7,967 bases of DNA. Source: JARDZI01 sp041639705. GTDB lineage: Bacteria > Bacillota > Clostridia > Clostridiales > Caloramatoraceae. The position numbers and the translations under genes are program-made. The notes under the pieces were generated by a model. The model saw only the letters and a program-made list of their open reading frames with translations, did not search any database and had not been told where the DNA came from. Where the stretch lies: positions 1 through 7,967 of the forward strand of contig JBEQBT010000158.1 of the NCBI GenBank assembly GCA_041639705.1, written 5' to 3'. Shown piece after piece: positions 1 to 7,339 of the stretch. Each line of letters starts with the position of its first letter. Within the stretch, counting starts at the first letter, position 1.

Positions 1-90
1 ATATTATAACCATAGTAACATTGAGAGTTAACGTTCAGAGCAGAGTTAGCTCTTTTCTTTTGTCTAAAAACAAGTGAGAGGAGTAGAGAG
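1..90. other. Upstream flank of the recombinase remnant; no gene
   Basis: No coding frame is supported here. A short inverted repeat (AGAGC 37-41, GCTCT 49-53) is followed by a T-rich run (53-61), so it may be a weak terminator for a gene left of the window. The 5-bp stem is too short for a firm call. The recombinase ribosome binding site (AGAGGAG, 77-83) lies at the right end, 7 bases before the ATG at 91. I found no convincing -35/-10 pair. Confidence 0.3.
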
Positions 91-690
91 ATGGCAACAG
101 ATTTTGTAGAAAAATTCGGAAGATACCTGAAGGAGAATGGAAAGAGTCCAAAGACTATTGAAAGCTACGTTGGAGACATTGGTGGCTTTGTATCCTACAT
201 TCAGAACATGGGGGTGAAATTTCAAGGTGAGCTCAAAAGATTCTACGTCACAAGTTTCAGAAACTACCTCATTGAAAGCAAGTACGAAACAGCTACCATC
301 AATAAGAAAATCAACAGCATACAATCATTCAATAGTTTTCTGATGAAGAATAACTATACCAAAGAGATTGTAGTAGACCTGAGAAAAGACAGGATGAAGG
401 TTGCATTTGGTTCTGAAAAGCAGGTGGAAGTATTCTCGGAGAAACAGGTTGAGCAGATGCTGTTCTACATGCAGAACGAGGAGAATGCAAGCAAGAGGGA
501 CAAAATGATACTCTTCCTGCTGCTATACACTGGTGTGAGAGTAAGCGAGCTTTGTGATATCAGGGTGAGGAACATAGACTTTCTCACCAGTCATCTGAGG
601 GTCTATGGGAAAGGTGGAAAGCTAAGAGAAGTGTATAAATTGGGACACATACTAAATTTTTTTACAACTGAATGCAACCTTCATTCATAG
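91..690 (+). pseudogene. Truncated tyrosine recombinase/integrase (XerC/XerD-like), catalytic C-terminus missing
   Basis: The reading frame encodes 199 residues. Residues 1 to about 90 form the SAM-like core-binding domain of phage-type integrases (KSPKTIESYVGDIGGFVSYI, then a helix with ATINKKINSIQSFNSFL). From about 115 the catalytic domain begins. It shows the first active-site box TGVRVSEL with the catalytic Arg at 150, and the beta-hairpin GKGGKLREV with the catalytic Lys near 174. Family likeness stops after about residue 181 (base 634). The last 18 codons (starting YKLGHILNFF) do not resemble a recombinase, and neither other frame continues the fold. The HxxR box, the His/Trp position and the nucleophilic Tyr are therefore missing. 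Members normally have about 290-330 residues. AGAGGAG at 77-83 supports the ATG at 91. Family members cut and rejoin DNA through a 3'-phosphotyrosine. This product could at most bind DNA. Sampled lines look richer in GC than the next gene, which fits acquired DNA. Confidence 0.85.
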
Positions 691-836
691 ATAGAAATGT
701 AATATTACAACTGTGAACGGGGATTACATTGTTATTTGGTTTTTTATATCTTTACTAGGATACTGGGTAAAAGGGTACTTTGTATCAGTTTCTGAATCAA
801 GTAGGAGTTTTTTCACACTTGATATTGCATTAAAAA
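691..836. other. Non-coding stretch after the integrase break
   Basis: No supportable gene. A perfect 12-base palindrome TGTAATATTACA lies at 698-709, and the 9-mer TTACAACTG occurs at both 662-670 and 705-713. TGAATG (669-674) and CATTCA (682-687) form a small hairpin around the end of the integrase frame. An open frame from a GTG at 713 to a TAA at 890-892 (59 codons) has no ribosome binding site and no recognisable product, so I do not call it. The stretch may be the scar of a deletion or insertion that removed the 3' half of the integrase. Confidence 0.35.
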
Positions 837-1122
837 ATGTATACTGCCCCTATCTGTATAACAGACTCATATATTTATGCGGATGTAAATAATATAAACA
901 AGGCAAAGCTGCAAAGGCTAGATCTGCCTGGAAATTAGGTAATAAGCTATGTTTACAATAAGAATGAAAATATCGAAAGTATAACCGGAGACAGGAAAGT
1001 GGTAAAAATGTGAAAGATCTTCTATTAAGTGTTATCTTGGTAAGGGATTGATGCAGAGATTGAATTTTATTGATGGTTATTATATAATTACATGGATATT
1101 AACGGAAAGAAGATGAGACATA
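837..1122 (+). pseudogene. Possible decayed RHS/YD-repeat protein fragment
   Basis: One frame (codons starting at 837, 840 and so on) reads as degraded protein. Codons 837-935 give a peptide containing SYIYADVNNINKAKLQRLDL, ending PGN at a TAG (936-938). In the same frame 939-1010 reads ISYVYNKNENIESITGDRKV and then reaches a TGA (1011-1013). After more stops (1026, 1041, 1071), 1083-1112 reads YNYMDINGKK. The pattern Y-x-Y-(D/N)-x-N-x-N-I-x-S-I-T resembles YD repeats of RHS and wall-associated proteins, and the preceding LDLPGN resembles the inter-repeat strand. This rests on eye alone; the stops and weak spacing make it uncertain. The MFS promoter and start lie inside its right end, so the exporter gene now abuts the remnant. 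The frame could also be chance. Confidence 0.28.
1060..1088 (+). promoter_or_regulatory. Sigma-A-type promoter of the MFS gene
   Basis: The -35 box TTGAAT (1060-1065) and the perfect -10 box TATAAT (1083-1088) are separated by 17 bases. Transcription would start near 1095, leaving a leader of about 28 bases before the ATG at 1123. No operator-like palindrome is obvious around it. The MFS gene is thus probably first in its transcript, with the GNAT gene possibly read from the same RNA. Confidence 0.6.
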
Positions 1123-2361
1123 ATGAGATTTCCAAGATTTCTTCAACCTTATACCGGACTTCCAAGGAGTATATATTTTTTGTTTATTATTAGAGTAATA
1201 AATAGTATGGGAAGCTTTGTTTTTCCATTGCTAACTCTTTTATTAACAGACAAAATAGGGCTAAGCCCTGATAAAGCAGGTATATATGTAAGCCTTGCAG
1301 CCATGTCCTACATTCCTGGAGGATTAATAGGAGGAAAGCTTTCAGATCATTTTGGAAGAAAAAAGATTATGATAATATTTCAGGGTGCTGCAGCAATTCT
1401 ACTTATTCCCCCTGCATTTTTAGGTCAATCTATGCTTATCCCATGGCTGCTTATAATAGTTGGATGTTTAAATGGAGCTGCACAGCCTGCAAATAGTGCT
1501 ATGATTGCAGACCTCACCAACTCTGAAAATAGAAAGACAGCATTTTCATTTTTATATCTTGGTATAAATATCGGTTTTTCAGTAGGACCTTTCATTGCAG
1601 GATTTTTATATAGAAATTATTTGCCCCTAACCTTTTTAGGGAATGCTCTTGCCTCATTTATATCACTAATACTTTTAATGATTTTTGTTGATGAATCTCT
1701 GCCTGGTAAAGCAGAAGTAGATCAGATAATAAATAATGAGGATGAAAAGGCTGAAGAAGGCAATATTCTAAGTGTTTTAAAACAAAGGCCTATGGTGCTT
1801 GTATTTGCCCTTCTATCTTCGGTATATTCCTTTGCTTATTCCCAAGGAAACTTCAGCACGACTCTCCAATTAAGACAGCTTTTTGGAGATAATGCATCAA
1901 AAATACTGGGCTCTATATACTTTACAAATGGGATAATCGTAGTTACTATGACCACAATTATTGTTTACATAACAAAAAAATACAAGCCTATTTTTAATGT
2001 TTCACTGGCTGGATTTTTCTTTGCAACTGGCTTTGGGATGTTATATTTTATAAGCAGTGTTCCACTCTATTTGTTTTCCACTGTAGTGTGGACCATAGGG
2101 GAGATTTTAAGCGCAACAAGCACCGGAGTTTATATAGCTGATCACGCTCCAATGTCACATAGGGGAAGATTCAATTCCATTTTGACCATAATTACAGGTG
2201 CTGGTGCAGCAATTGGTCCTTTGATAATGGGAAGATATATTAAATCATATGGAGTGAGGAGGGTTTGGCCTCTTGTATTTGTTTTGACAATGTGTTCAGC
2301 ATCACTGATGTTTGTGCTGTATAGAAAAGAAAAAAACAAGAAAAAGATATTGGGAGTTTAA
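1123..2361 (+). CDS. Major facilitator superfamily transporter, probable drug/metabolite efflux (DHA1-like)
   Basis: The 412-residue protein has the normal length of a 12-helix MFS antiporter. Hydrophobic segments fall near residues 17-39, 52-70, 83-100, 104-122, 142-162, 168-189, 222-240, 262-283, 289-309, 312-333, 350-372 and 380-400. The acidic/polar cytoplasmic loop (about 190-220, NNEDEKAEEGN) divides the two six-helix halves. MFS motif A is clear between helices 2 and 3 (GGKLSDHFGRKK, about 70-81). SVGPFIAGFLY (153-163) in helix 5 fits the antiporter motif C of drug exporters, and GAAIGPLIMG (361-370) is similar in helix 11. The C-tail is basic (RKEKNKKK). Such proteins sit in the cytoplasmic membrane and export small molecules in exchange for protons; the substrate cannot be read from sequence. 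The ribosome binding site is weak (GGAAAG/AAGAAG, about 1104-1113). A tandem-GNAT gene follows 150 bases downstream on the same strand. Confidence 0.88.
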   Translation: MRFPRFLQPYTGLPRSIYFLFIIRVINSMGSFVFPLLTLLLTDKIGLSPDKAGIYVSLAAMSYIPGGLIGGKLSDHFGRKKIMIIFQGAAAILLIPPAFLGQSMLIPWLLIIVGCLNGAAQPANSAMIADLTNSENRKTAFSFLYLGINIGFSVGPFIAGFLYRNYLPLTFLGNALASFISLILLMIFVDESLPGKAEVDQIINNEDEKAEEGNILSVLKQRPMVLVFALLSSVYSFAYSQGNFSTTLQLRQLFGDNASKILGSIYFTNGIIVVTMTTIIVYITKKYKPIFNVSLAGFFFATGFGMLYFISSVPLYLFSTVVWTIGEILSATSTGVYIADHAPMSHRGRFNSILTIITGAGAAIGPLIMGRYIKSYGVRRVWPLVFVLTMCSASLMFVLYRKEKNKKKILGV

Positions 2362-2364
2362 TTG

Positions 2365-2478
2365 ATGTTGATGAAAATTGGATCAAGGTTAAAAAAAGAA
2401 GGTAACGAAATTATGGAAGCTAAAATTTATGATAAATTTTATAATAGATCAAAGTCAATCAAATTGATAAAAGCATGA
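2365..2478 (+). CDS. Possible 37-residue small ORF or gene remnant
   Basis: An ATG at 2365, three bases after the MFS stop, opens a 37-codon frame beginning MLMKIGSRLKKEG. GGGAG at 2352-2356 sits 8 bases before it, so coupled translation is possible. A second in-frame ATG (2413) has its own GAAGG (2398-2402) upstream. The product is basic and has no signal peptide, membrane segment or domain I recognise. The first residues vaguely recall the start of an XRE-type helix-turn-helix protein, too little for a call. It may be a gene remnant or chance. A TATAAT at 2440-2445 inside it could be a -10 for the GNAT gene, but no good -35 accompanies it. Confidence 0.2.
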   Translation: MLMKIGSRLKKEGNEIMEAKIYDKFYNRSKSIKLIKA

Positions 2479-2511
2479 AAATTCAATAAGAATAGCAAAG
2501 GAGGTGTTAAA

Positions 2512-3363
2512 ATGATTACCTACAGAAGATGTTCAGATGCAATTATTGATGATATTCTTGAAGCCTTCAGTCAGGGCTTTTCTGATTATATTATTAAGAT
2601 TAACATGCCTAAGGAGCTTTTTGAAAAGAGATTTTTCGGCGTTGAGGGCAACAGCCTAAAACATTCTTTTATTGCTTATGATGACAATAGGCCTATTGGA
2701 ATTGTACTTGGTGGAATTAAAAATTACGAAGGAATAAATACCATAAGGTGTGGAACACTTGCAGTAATTCCTGATTATAGGGGAAAGGGAGTAAGTCAAA
2801 GATTGATGGAACTCCATAAAGAGGAGGCATTGAGTCAAAAATGTATGCAAATGTTCCTTGAGGTTATTGTAGGAAATGAAAGGGCGATAAGTTTTTATAA
2901 TAAATTGCAGTATGAAAAAATTTATGATCTGTATTATTATACTCTAAAGGATACTTCAAAGCTTATAAATAGGTGCAAAATGAATATAGAAATTAAGGCT
3001 GTTGGAAATAAAATACTAAGGACTGCAAGAGATAAGATCAGGGATATACATATAAACTGGCAGAACGATTTGGAATATATTGAAATGTCCGAGGGACAGT
3101 TAACAATTGGGGCGTTTTTTGATAATAAGCTTGTTGGTGTAATTAGTGCAAACAAAAACTCAAGAATAAGCTTTATATTTGTTGAAAATGCATTTAGAAA
3201 TAAGGGAGTAGGTAGGAATTTACTAATAAAAGCTGTAGAAGAATTGAAATTGCCTAAAATAACAATAGGACTTCCAAACAATGCTTCAATTCAAGGATTC
3301 CTAAGGCACTTAGGTTTCGATAAGGATAAGCTTTCACAATATGAAATGTACTATACTCTTTAG
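2512..3363 (+). CDS. Tandem-domain GNAT family N-acetyltransferase
   Basis: The 283-residue protein carries two GCN5-related acetyltransferase folds. Domain 1 (about 1-145) shows the acetyl-CoA pyrophosphate loop RGKGVS at 90-95 after the strand GTLAVIPDY, and the C-terminal motif NERAISFYNKLQYEK (122-136). Domain 2 (about 158-283) shows RNKGVG at 229-234 after ISFIFVENAF, and NNASIQGFLRHLGFDK (256-271). Both loops keep the R/Q-x-x-G-x-G/A pattern, so both could bind acetyl-CoA, although in tandem GNATs one domain is often only structural. The enzyme would be cytosolic and acetylate a small amine or a protein; the substrate is unknown. A canonical AAAGGAGGTG (2497-2506), with GGAGG ending 7 bases before the ATG, fixes the start. 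It follows the MFS gene on the same strand, so a resistance or detoxification pair is possible but only inferred. The bidirectional-looking hairpin at 3467-3496 probably ends the transcript. Confidence 0.87.
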   Translation: MITYRRCSDAIIDDILEAFSQGFSDYIIKINMPKELFEKRFFGVEGNSLKHSFIAYDDNRPIGIVLGGIKNYEGINTIRCGTLAVIPDYRGKGVSQRLMELHKEEALSQKCMQMFLEVIVGNERAISFYNKLQYEKIYDLYYYTLKDTSKLINRCKMNIEIKAVGNKILRTARDKIRDIHINWQNDLEYIEMSEGQLTIGAFFDNKLVGVISANKNSRISFIFVENAFRNKGVGRNLLIKAVEELKLPKITIGLPNNASIQGFLRHLGFDKDKLSQYEMYYTL

Positions 3364-3461
3364 TTGTATTTGTGCTAAAAACAGCAAGAACATTTGGTTA
3401 ATTGTATGATTTTAAAATAATGTTGATAAAGCTATTAAGCATCTGACCATATAGCAAATTA

Positions 3462-3496
3462 CAAAAAGGAGCCTGACTCATTTGAGTCAGGCTCCT
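3462..3496 (-). terminator. Rho-independent terminator of the PFOR gene, probably bidirectional
   Basis: AGGAGCCTGACTCA (3467-3480) and its exact complement (3483-3496) form a 14-bp inverted repeat around TT. With the inner pairs open this is a 12-bp stem and a 6-base loop. On the minus strand the stem is followed by five T (3462-3466), 7 bases beyond the PFOR stop codon, which is a textbook terminator. On the plus strand it is followed by a poorer T-rich run (3503-3510). It could thus also end transcripts from the MFS/GNAT genes, 103 bases after the GNAT stop. Confidence 0.88.
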
Positions 3497-3503
3497 AAAT
3501 CAT

Positions 3504-6500
3504 TTATTTTCCTTCTGCCATTTTTTTATAGCCTTCGTATCTTTCCTTCGCTGCTTCCTCTGCCCTAGCATATAGATCTTCTGCAGATTCAGGGAAGGAA
3601 GTCTTAAGTGATGTATATCTTACTTGCTTGTCAAGGAATCCTCTAAAGCTTGCTGTTGGTTCCTTTGAATCAAGTATAAATGGATTTTTTCCTTGCTCCT
3701 TTAGCTCTGGGTTGTATCTGAATAAATGCCAATATCCAGCTTCAACAGCTTGTTGTGCATTTGCTTGTGTACGTCCCATGCCTTCCTTTAATCCGTGGTT
3801 TATACATGGTGCATAGGCAATTATTAAGGATGGGCCATCGTACTTTTCAGCTTCAACTAATGCCTTTAGCAGCTGGTTCTTGTCAGAACCCATTGCAACC
3901 TGAGCAACATATACATAGCCATAGGTTGCAGCAATCATTCCAAGGTCCTTCTTCTTTACCTTTTTACCTGATGCAGCAAATTTGGCAACTGCTGCTATAG
4001 GCGTTGATTTTGAAGACTGACCGCCTGTATTTGAATAAACTTCTGTATCAAATACAAGTACATTCACATTTTCACCTGAAGCAAGTACATGGTCAAGTCC
4101 ACCATAACCAATGTCATATGCCCAGCCGTCTCCACCAAATATCCAAACTGATTTTTTAATTAGATAATCTTTCTTATCAATTATTTCAGCTGCTATTTCC
4201 TTGGCTCTTCCAGCTAAAGAATTGCCATTAAGAAGTGAAACTACATTTGCTGATGCAGTTTTGCTTAATTCAGCATCTTCCTTACCTTCAAGCCATAAAT
4301 TGTAAGCTTCCTTTAAGTTTGATGGTATATCAAGGTTTAATGACTCTCTCATTAAATCTGTAAGTCTATTTCTAATTTGCTTTACAGCAACTGCCATACC
4401 ATATCCATACTCTGCATTGTCTTCAAACAGGGAATTTGCCCATGCTGGTCCTTTTCCTTGTGCATTCTTAGTGTAAGGAGTAGAAGGTGCAGATGCTCCC
4501 CAAATTGATGAACAACCTGTTGCATTTGCAATAATCATTCTGTCACCAAATAATTGAGTTACAAGCTTAGCATATGGAGTTTCACCACAACCTGCACATG
4601 CACCTGAGAACTCAAGAAGTGGTTGTACAAACTGGCTTCCCTTTACTGATGTTTTTGATGTCAAGTTATCCTTTACGGTCACATTAACTCCAAAGTTCCA
4701 GTTTGGTACTTGCTCTGCAGTTTGAGTTTCAAGCGGTTTCATAACTAAAGCCTTATTCTTTGAAGGACAAATATCAGCACAGTTACCGCAGCCTAAACAA
4801 TCAAGTGTGTCTACCTGTATTCTATAATAAAGGTTTTCAAAACCCTTACCAAGTGCCTTTTTAGTAGCAAATGTTTCAGGAGCATTCTTTAGTTCATCCT
4901 CTGTAACTAAAACTGGTCTTATTGCACCATGTGGACATACAAATGAACACTGGTTACATTGTATACAGTTTTCTATTTGCCACTCTGGAACATTAACTGC
5001 TATACCCCTTTTCTCATATGCAGCTGTTCCCATTGGGAAGGTTCCATCCTCAATACCTACAAATGTGCTTACTGGCAGTGAGTCTCCTTCTTGGCGATTC
5101 ATAGGAATTAATACTTTCTTAATAAATTCAGGAGCATCTATTTCAGCTGCAGCAGCTTCCTCAGCACTCTTCCAGCTAGCAGGAACTTCTATCTTAACAA
5201 GAGCATCAATACCCTTATCAACTGCCTTGTAGTTCATATTAACAATAGCTTCACCCTTATTACCATAGGATTTTACTATTGACTCTTTAAGATATTTAAC
5301 TGCCTCATCTATTGGAATAACATTAGCAAGTTTAAAGAATGCAGATTGCATAATCATGTTTATTCTGTTTCCTAAGCCTATTTCCTGAGCTATATCTGTA
5401 GCGTTAATTGTGTAGAAATTAACATTGTGGTCTGCAATATACTTCTTCATAGTTGCAGGAAGGTTTGCTTCGAGCTCTTCAGCATTCCATTTACAGTTAA
5501 GTACAAATGAACCTCCATCTCGTAGTCCCTTAAGTACATCATACTGATGAACATAAGCTTGAACATGGCAGGCAATAAAGTCTGCTTCATTTATAAGATA
5601 AGTAGATTTTATTGGTTTCTTACCAAATCTCAAGTGAGAAATTGTAACTCCACCTGATTTTTTGGAGTCATATGCAAAATATCCTTGAGCATAAAGGTTA
5701 GTGTCATCTCCTATTATCTTTATAGCACTCTTGTTAGCTCCAACAGTACCATCTGAACCAAGACCCCAGAACTTGCATCTTATAGTTCCTTCTGGAGCAG
5801 TATTTACTTCTTCCTTAACAGGTAATGATGTATAAGTAACGTCATCGTTAATTCCAATTGTAAATGCATTTTTTGGCTTAGCTTGCTTTAAGTTCTCATA
5901 AACAGCAAGTATCTGTCCAGGAGTAGTGTCCTTTGAGCCTAAACCATAACGTCCCCCAACAACAAGTGGAGCATTATCCATGTTGTAGAATATAGTTCGA
6001 ATATCCTGAAATAATGGTTCTCCAAGTGAACCTGGTTCCTTTGTCCTGTCAAGAACAGCTATTTTCTTAACTGTAACTGGTAAAACATCAAAGAAATATT
6101 TTGGAGCAAATGGTCTATAAAGATGTACAGTAAGTACTCCTACTTTTTCACCCTTTGCGTTTAAGTAATCAACTGTTTCTTGAATAGTTTCAGTAACTGA
6201 ACCCATTGCAACTATTATATTTTCAGCATCTGAAGCTCCATAATATGTAAATGGTTTATAGGTTCTTCCTGTAAGCTTACTAATTTCATCCATATAATTT
6301 TCAACTATCTGTGGAACTGCATCATAGAATTTGTTGTTTGCTTCTCTTGCCTGGAAGTATATATCAGGGTTTTGAGCAGTTCCTTTTGTTACTGGATGTT
6401 CAGGATTTTGTGATCTGTCTCTAAATGCCTTTATAGCATCCATATCAACTAGTTTTGCTAAGTCTGCGTAATCAATTACTTCAATTTTCTGTATTTCATG

Positions 6501-7031
6501 TGAAGTTCTAAATCCATCAAAGAAGTGAAGGAATGGTACTCTTGATTTAATTGCTGAAAGATGAGCTACTCCAGCAAGGTCCATTGCTTCCTGTACAGAG
6601 CTTGAAGCTAGTAGTGCAAATCCAGTTTGTCTTGTAGCCATTACGTCAGCATGGTCTCCGAAAATTGAAAGTGCATGGCTTGCAAGAGCACGAGCTGAAA
6701 CATGGAATACGCATGGTAAAAGCTCTCCAGCTATTTTGTACATGTTAGGAATCATAAGAAGTAATCCCTGTGATGCAGTAAATGTAGTTGTTAATGCACC
6801 AGCAGAAAGTGAACCATGAAGAGCTCCAGCAGCTCCTCCCTCTGATTGCATTTCAACGACCTTTACTTCCTGACCAAATATGTTTTTTTGACCATGGGCA
6901 GCCCATTCATCTACATATTCTGCCATGGTTGATGATGGAGTTATAGGGTATATAGCTGCGACATCTGTAAAAGCATAAGCAACATGAGCAGCGGCCATAT
7001 TCCCATCCATGGTTTTCATTTTTTTCGCCAT
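3504..7031 (-). CDS. nifJ: Pyruvate:ferredoxin (flavodoxin) oxidoreductase, homodimeric single-chain type
   Basis: The 1175-residue cytosolic enzyme oxidises pyruvate with CoA to acetyl-CoA and CO2 and passes two electrons to ferredoxin or flavodoxin. Its length matches single-chain clostridial enzymes and it looks intact. In order: an N-terminal domain (1 to about 250) with YPITPSS (28-34), Glu64 for TPP activation and Arg114 for pyruvate; a transketolase-C-like domain (about 260-400); the CoA-contacting gamma domain with GLGSDGTVGANK (423-434) to about 630; a two-cluster ferredoxin domain with Cys 689/692/695/699 and Cys 745/748/751/755; and a C-terminal TPP domain with GDGWAYDIG (967-975) and NTGGQ (1001-1005). 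Cys 812, 815, 840 and 1076 match the proximal-cluster ligands known from the Desulfovibrio africanus enzyme. I see no long C-terminal extension like the one linked to oxygen stability in D. africanus. AAGGGGG (7042-7048) lies 10 bases before the ATG and favours it over the in-frame Met5. The gene is monocistronic, with its own terminator at 3467-3496. The symbol por is also used; a role in nitrogen fixation is not implied. Confidence 0.97.
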   Translation of the reverse strand: MAKKMKTMDGNMAAAHVAYAFTDVAAIYPITPSSTMAEYVDEWAAHGQKNIFGQEVKVVEMQSEGGAAGALHGSLSAGALTTTFTASQGLLLMIPNMYKIAGELLPCVFHVSARALASHALSIFGDHADVMATRQTGFALLASSSVQEAMDLAGVAHLSAIKSRVPFLHFFDGFRTSHEIQKIEVIDYADLAKLVDMDAIKAFRDRSQNPEHPVTKGTAQNPDIYFQAREANNKFYDAVPQIVENYMDEISKLTGRTYKPFTYYGASDAENIIVAMGSVTETIQETVDYLNAKGEKVGVLTVHLYRPFAPKYFFDVLPVTVKKIAVLDRTKEPGSLGEPLFQDIRTIFYNMDNAPLVVGGRYGLGSKDTTPGQILAVYENLKQAKPKNAFTIGINDDVTYTSLPVKEEVNTAPEGTIRCKFWGLGSDGTVGANKSAIKIIGDDTNLYAQGYFAYDSKKSGGVTISHLRFGKKPIKSTYLINEADFIACHVQAYVHQYDVLKGLRDGGSFVLNCKWNAEELEANLPATMKKYIADHNVNFYTINATDIAQEIGLGNRINMIMQSAFFKLANVIPIDEAVKYLKESIVKSYGNKGEAIVNMNYKAVDKGIDALVKIEVPASWKSAEEAAAAEIDAPEFIKKVLIPMNRQEGDSLPVSTFVGIEDGTFPMGTAAYEKRGIAVNVPEWQIENCIQCNQCSFVCPHGAIRPVLVTEDELKNAPETFATKKALGKGFENLYYRIQVDTLDCLGCGNCADICPSKNKALVMKPLETQTAEQVPNWNFGVNVTVKDNLTSKTSVKGSQFVQPLLEFSGACAGCGETPYAKLVTQLFGDRMIIANATGCSSIWGASAPSTPYTKNAQGKGPAWANSLFEDNAEYGYGMAVAVKQIRNRLTDLMRESLNLDIPSNLKEAYNLWLEGKEDAELSKTASANVVSLLNGNSLAGRAKEIAAEIIDKKDYLIKKSVWIFGGDGWAYDIGYGGLDHVLASGENVNVLVFDTEVYSNTGGQSSKSTPIAAVAKFAASGKKVKKKDLGMIAATYGYVYVAQVAMGSDKNQLLKALVEAEKYDGPSLIIAYAPCINHGLKEGMGRTQANAQQAVEAGYWHLFRYNPELKEQGKNPFILDSKEPTASFRGFLDKQVRYTSLKTSFPESAEDLYARAEEAAKERYEGYKKMAEGK

Positions 7032-7068
7032 TTTTTTGAATCCCCCTTGTTTTAAAAATATAAATATA

Positions 7069-7117
7069 CTATGTATTGCAAATTAATTAAGAAAATAACA
7101 ATCTATGTAATATGCAA
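7069..7117. repeat. Imperfect direct repeat pair upstream of PFOR
   Basis: CTATGTATTGCAA (7069-7081) and CTATGTAATATGCAA (7103-7117) differ by a 2-base insertion and start 34 bases apart, about three helical turns. They lie 38-86 bases before the PFOR start codon. They could be a pair of regulator sites on one face of the DNA, or AT-rich coincidence. No regulator is identified. Confidence 0.3.
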
Positions 7118-7167
7118 CACATTAGTAATTAATGCTAGATGCTTACTTTAACATCATTCACATATTT

Positions 7168-7176
7168 ATAATACCA
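7168..7176 (-). promoter_or_regulatory. Candidate extended -10 promoter element for PFOR
   Basis: On the minus strand TGGTATTAT (7176 down to 7168) matches the extended -10 form TGnTATAAT with one mismatch. No good -35 stands at 16-18 bases; TTTAAA is the nearest. Transcription would start near 7161 and give a leader of about 130 bases. Other TATATT-like words nearby make this uncertain in such AT-rich DNA. Confidence 0.3.
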
Positions 7177-7253
7177 CAAAAAATATTAATTTAAAGTTAA
7201 TAATGTATAAATTTCATATAATTCACTATATTATTCACAAAAAATTTAGATAT

Positions 7254-7271
7254 TTGTTAATAAATTAGCAG
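7254..7271. promoter_or_regulatory. Possible Rex-type redox operator
   Basis: TTGTTAA-TAAA-TTAGCAG matches the redox repressor Rex consensus TTGTTAAnnnnTTAACAA at 12 of 14 defined positions, with both mismatches in the right half. Rex senses the NADH/NAD+ ratio and controls fermentation genes in clostridia, so PFOR is a plausible target. However, the site is about 220 bases before the PFOR start, well upstream of the candidate -10, and about 70 bases before the metG -35. Its target and reality are unsure. Confidence 0.25.
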
Positions 7272-7339
7272 GGTGTATATTATTATGTATATTAGATCAA
7301 TATTTAACCAAATAATTTCCAAATATATAATAAAAGCTA

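Larger units (their letters stand above)
7032..7339. other. AT-rich divergent intergenic region, PFOR leader side
   Basis: This stretch of about 300 bases between the PFOR start and the metG promoter has no coding potential that I can support. It should contain the PFOR promoter (minus strand). The best candidate is listed separately at 7168-7176. Two imperfect direct repeats, CTATGTATTGCAA (7069-7081) and CTATGTAATATGCAA (7103-7117), lie in the presumed PFOR leader. A palindrome resembling a Rex operator lies at 7254-7271. No terminator-like hairpin or RNA-element signature is evident in the PFOR 5' leader. Confidence 0.5.

Noticed and set aside
64..324. Minus-strand open frame of 86 codons antisense to the integrase remnant
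   Set aside because: The sense strand encodes clear integrase core-binding sequence; the antisense product is unrecognised.
713..892. Plus-strand frame from GTG with a hydrophobic stretch (59 codons)
   Set aside because: It has no ribosome binding site, only a rare start codon and no family likeness, and it lies in decayed DNA.
837..938. Idea that TDSYIYADVNNINKAKL is the lost C-terminus of the integrase (TTxxYxHV-like)
   Set aside because: The HxxR and LGH boxes that should precede the nucleophilic tyrosine are absent, and the following in-frame text fits a YD-repeat better.
2937..3281. Minus-strand open frame of 114 codons antisense to the GNAT gene
   Set aside because: The plus-strand frame has two GNAT domains and a strong ribosome binding site; the antisense product is a low-complexity hydrophobic shadow.
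3467..3496. Hairpin considered as a mobile-element end or attachment site
   Set aside because: Its place just after the PFOR stop, with a T run on the minus strand, is fully explained by an intrinsic terminator.
3628..4000. Two short plus-strand open frames antisense to the 3' part of the PFOR gene
   Set aside because: They are shadows of the conserved C-terminal TPP domain and show no recognisable product.
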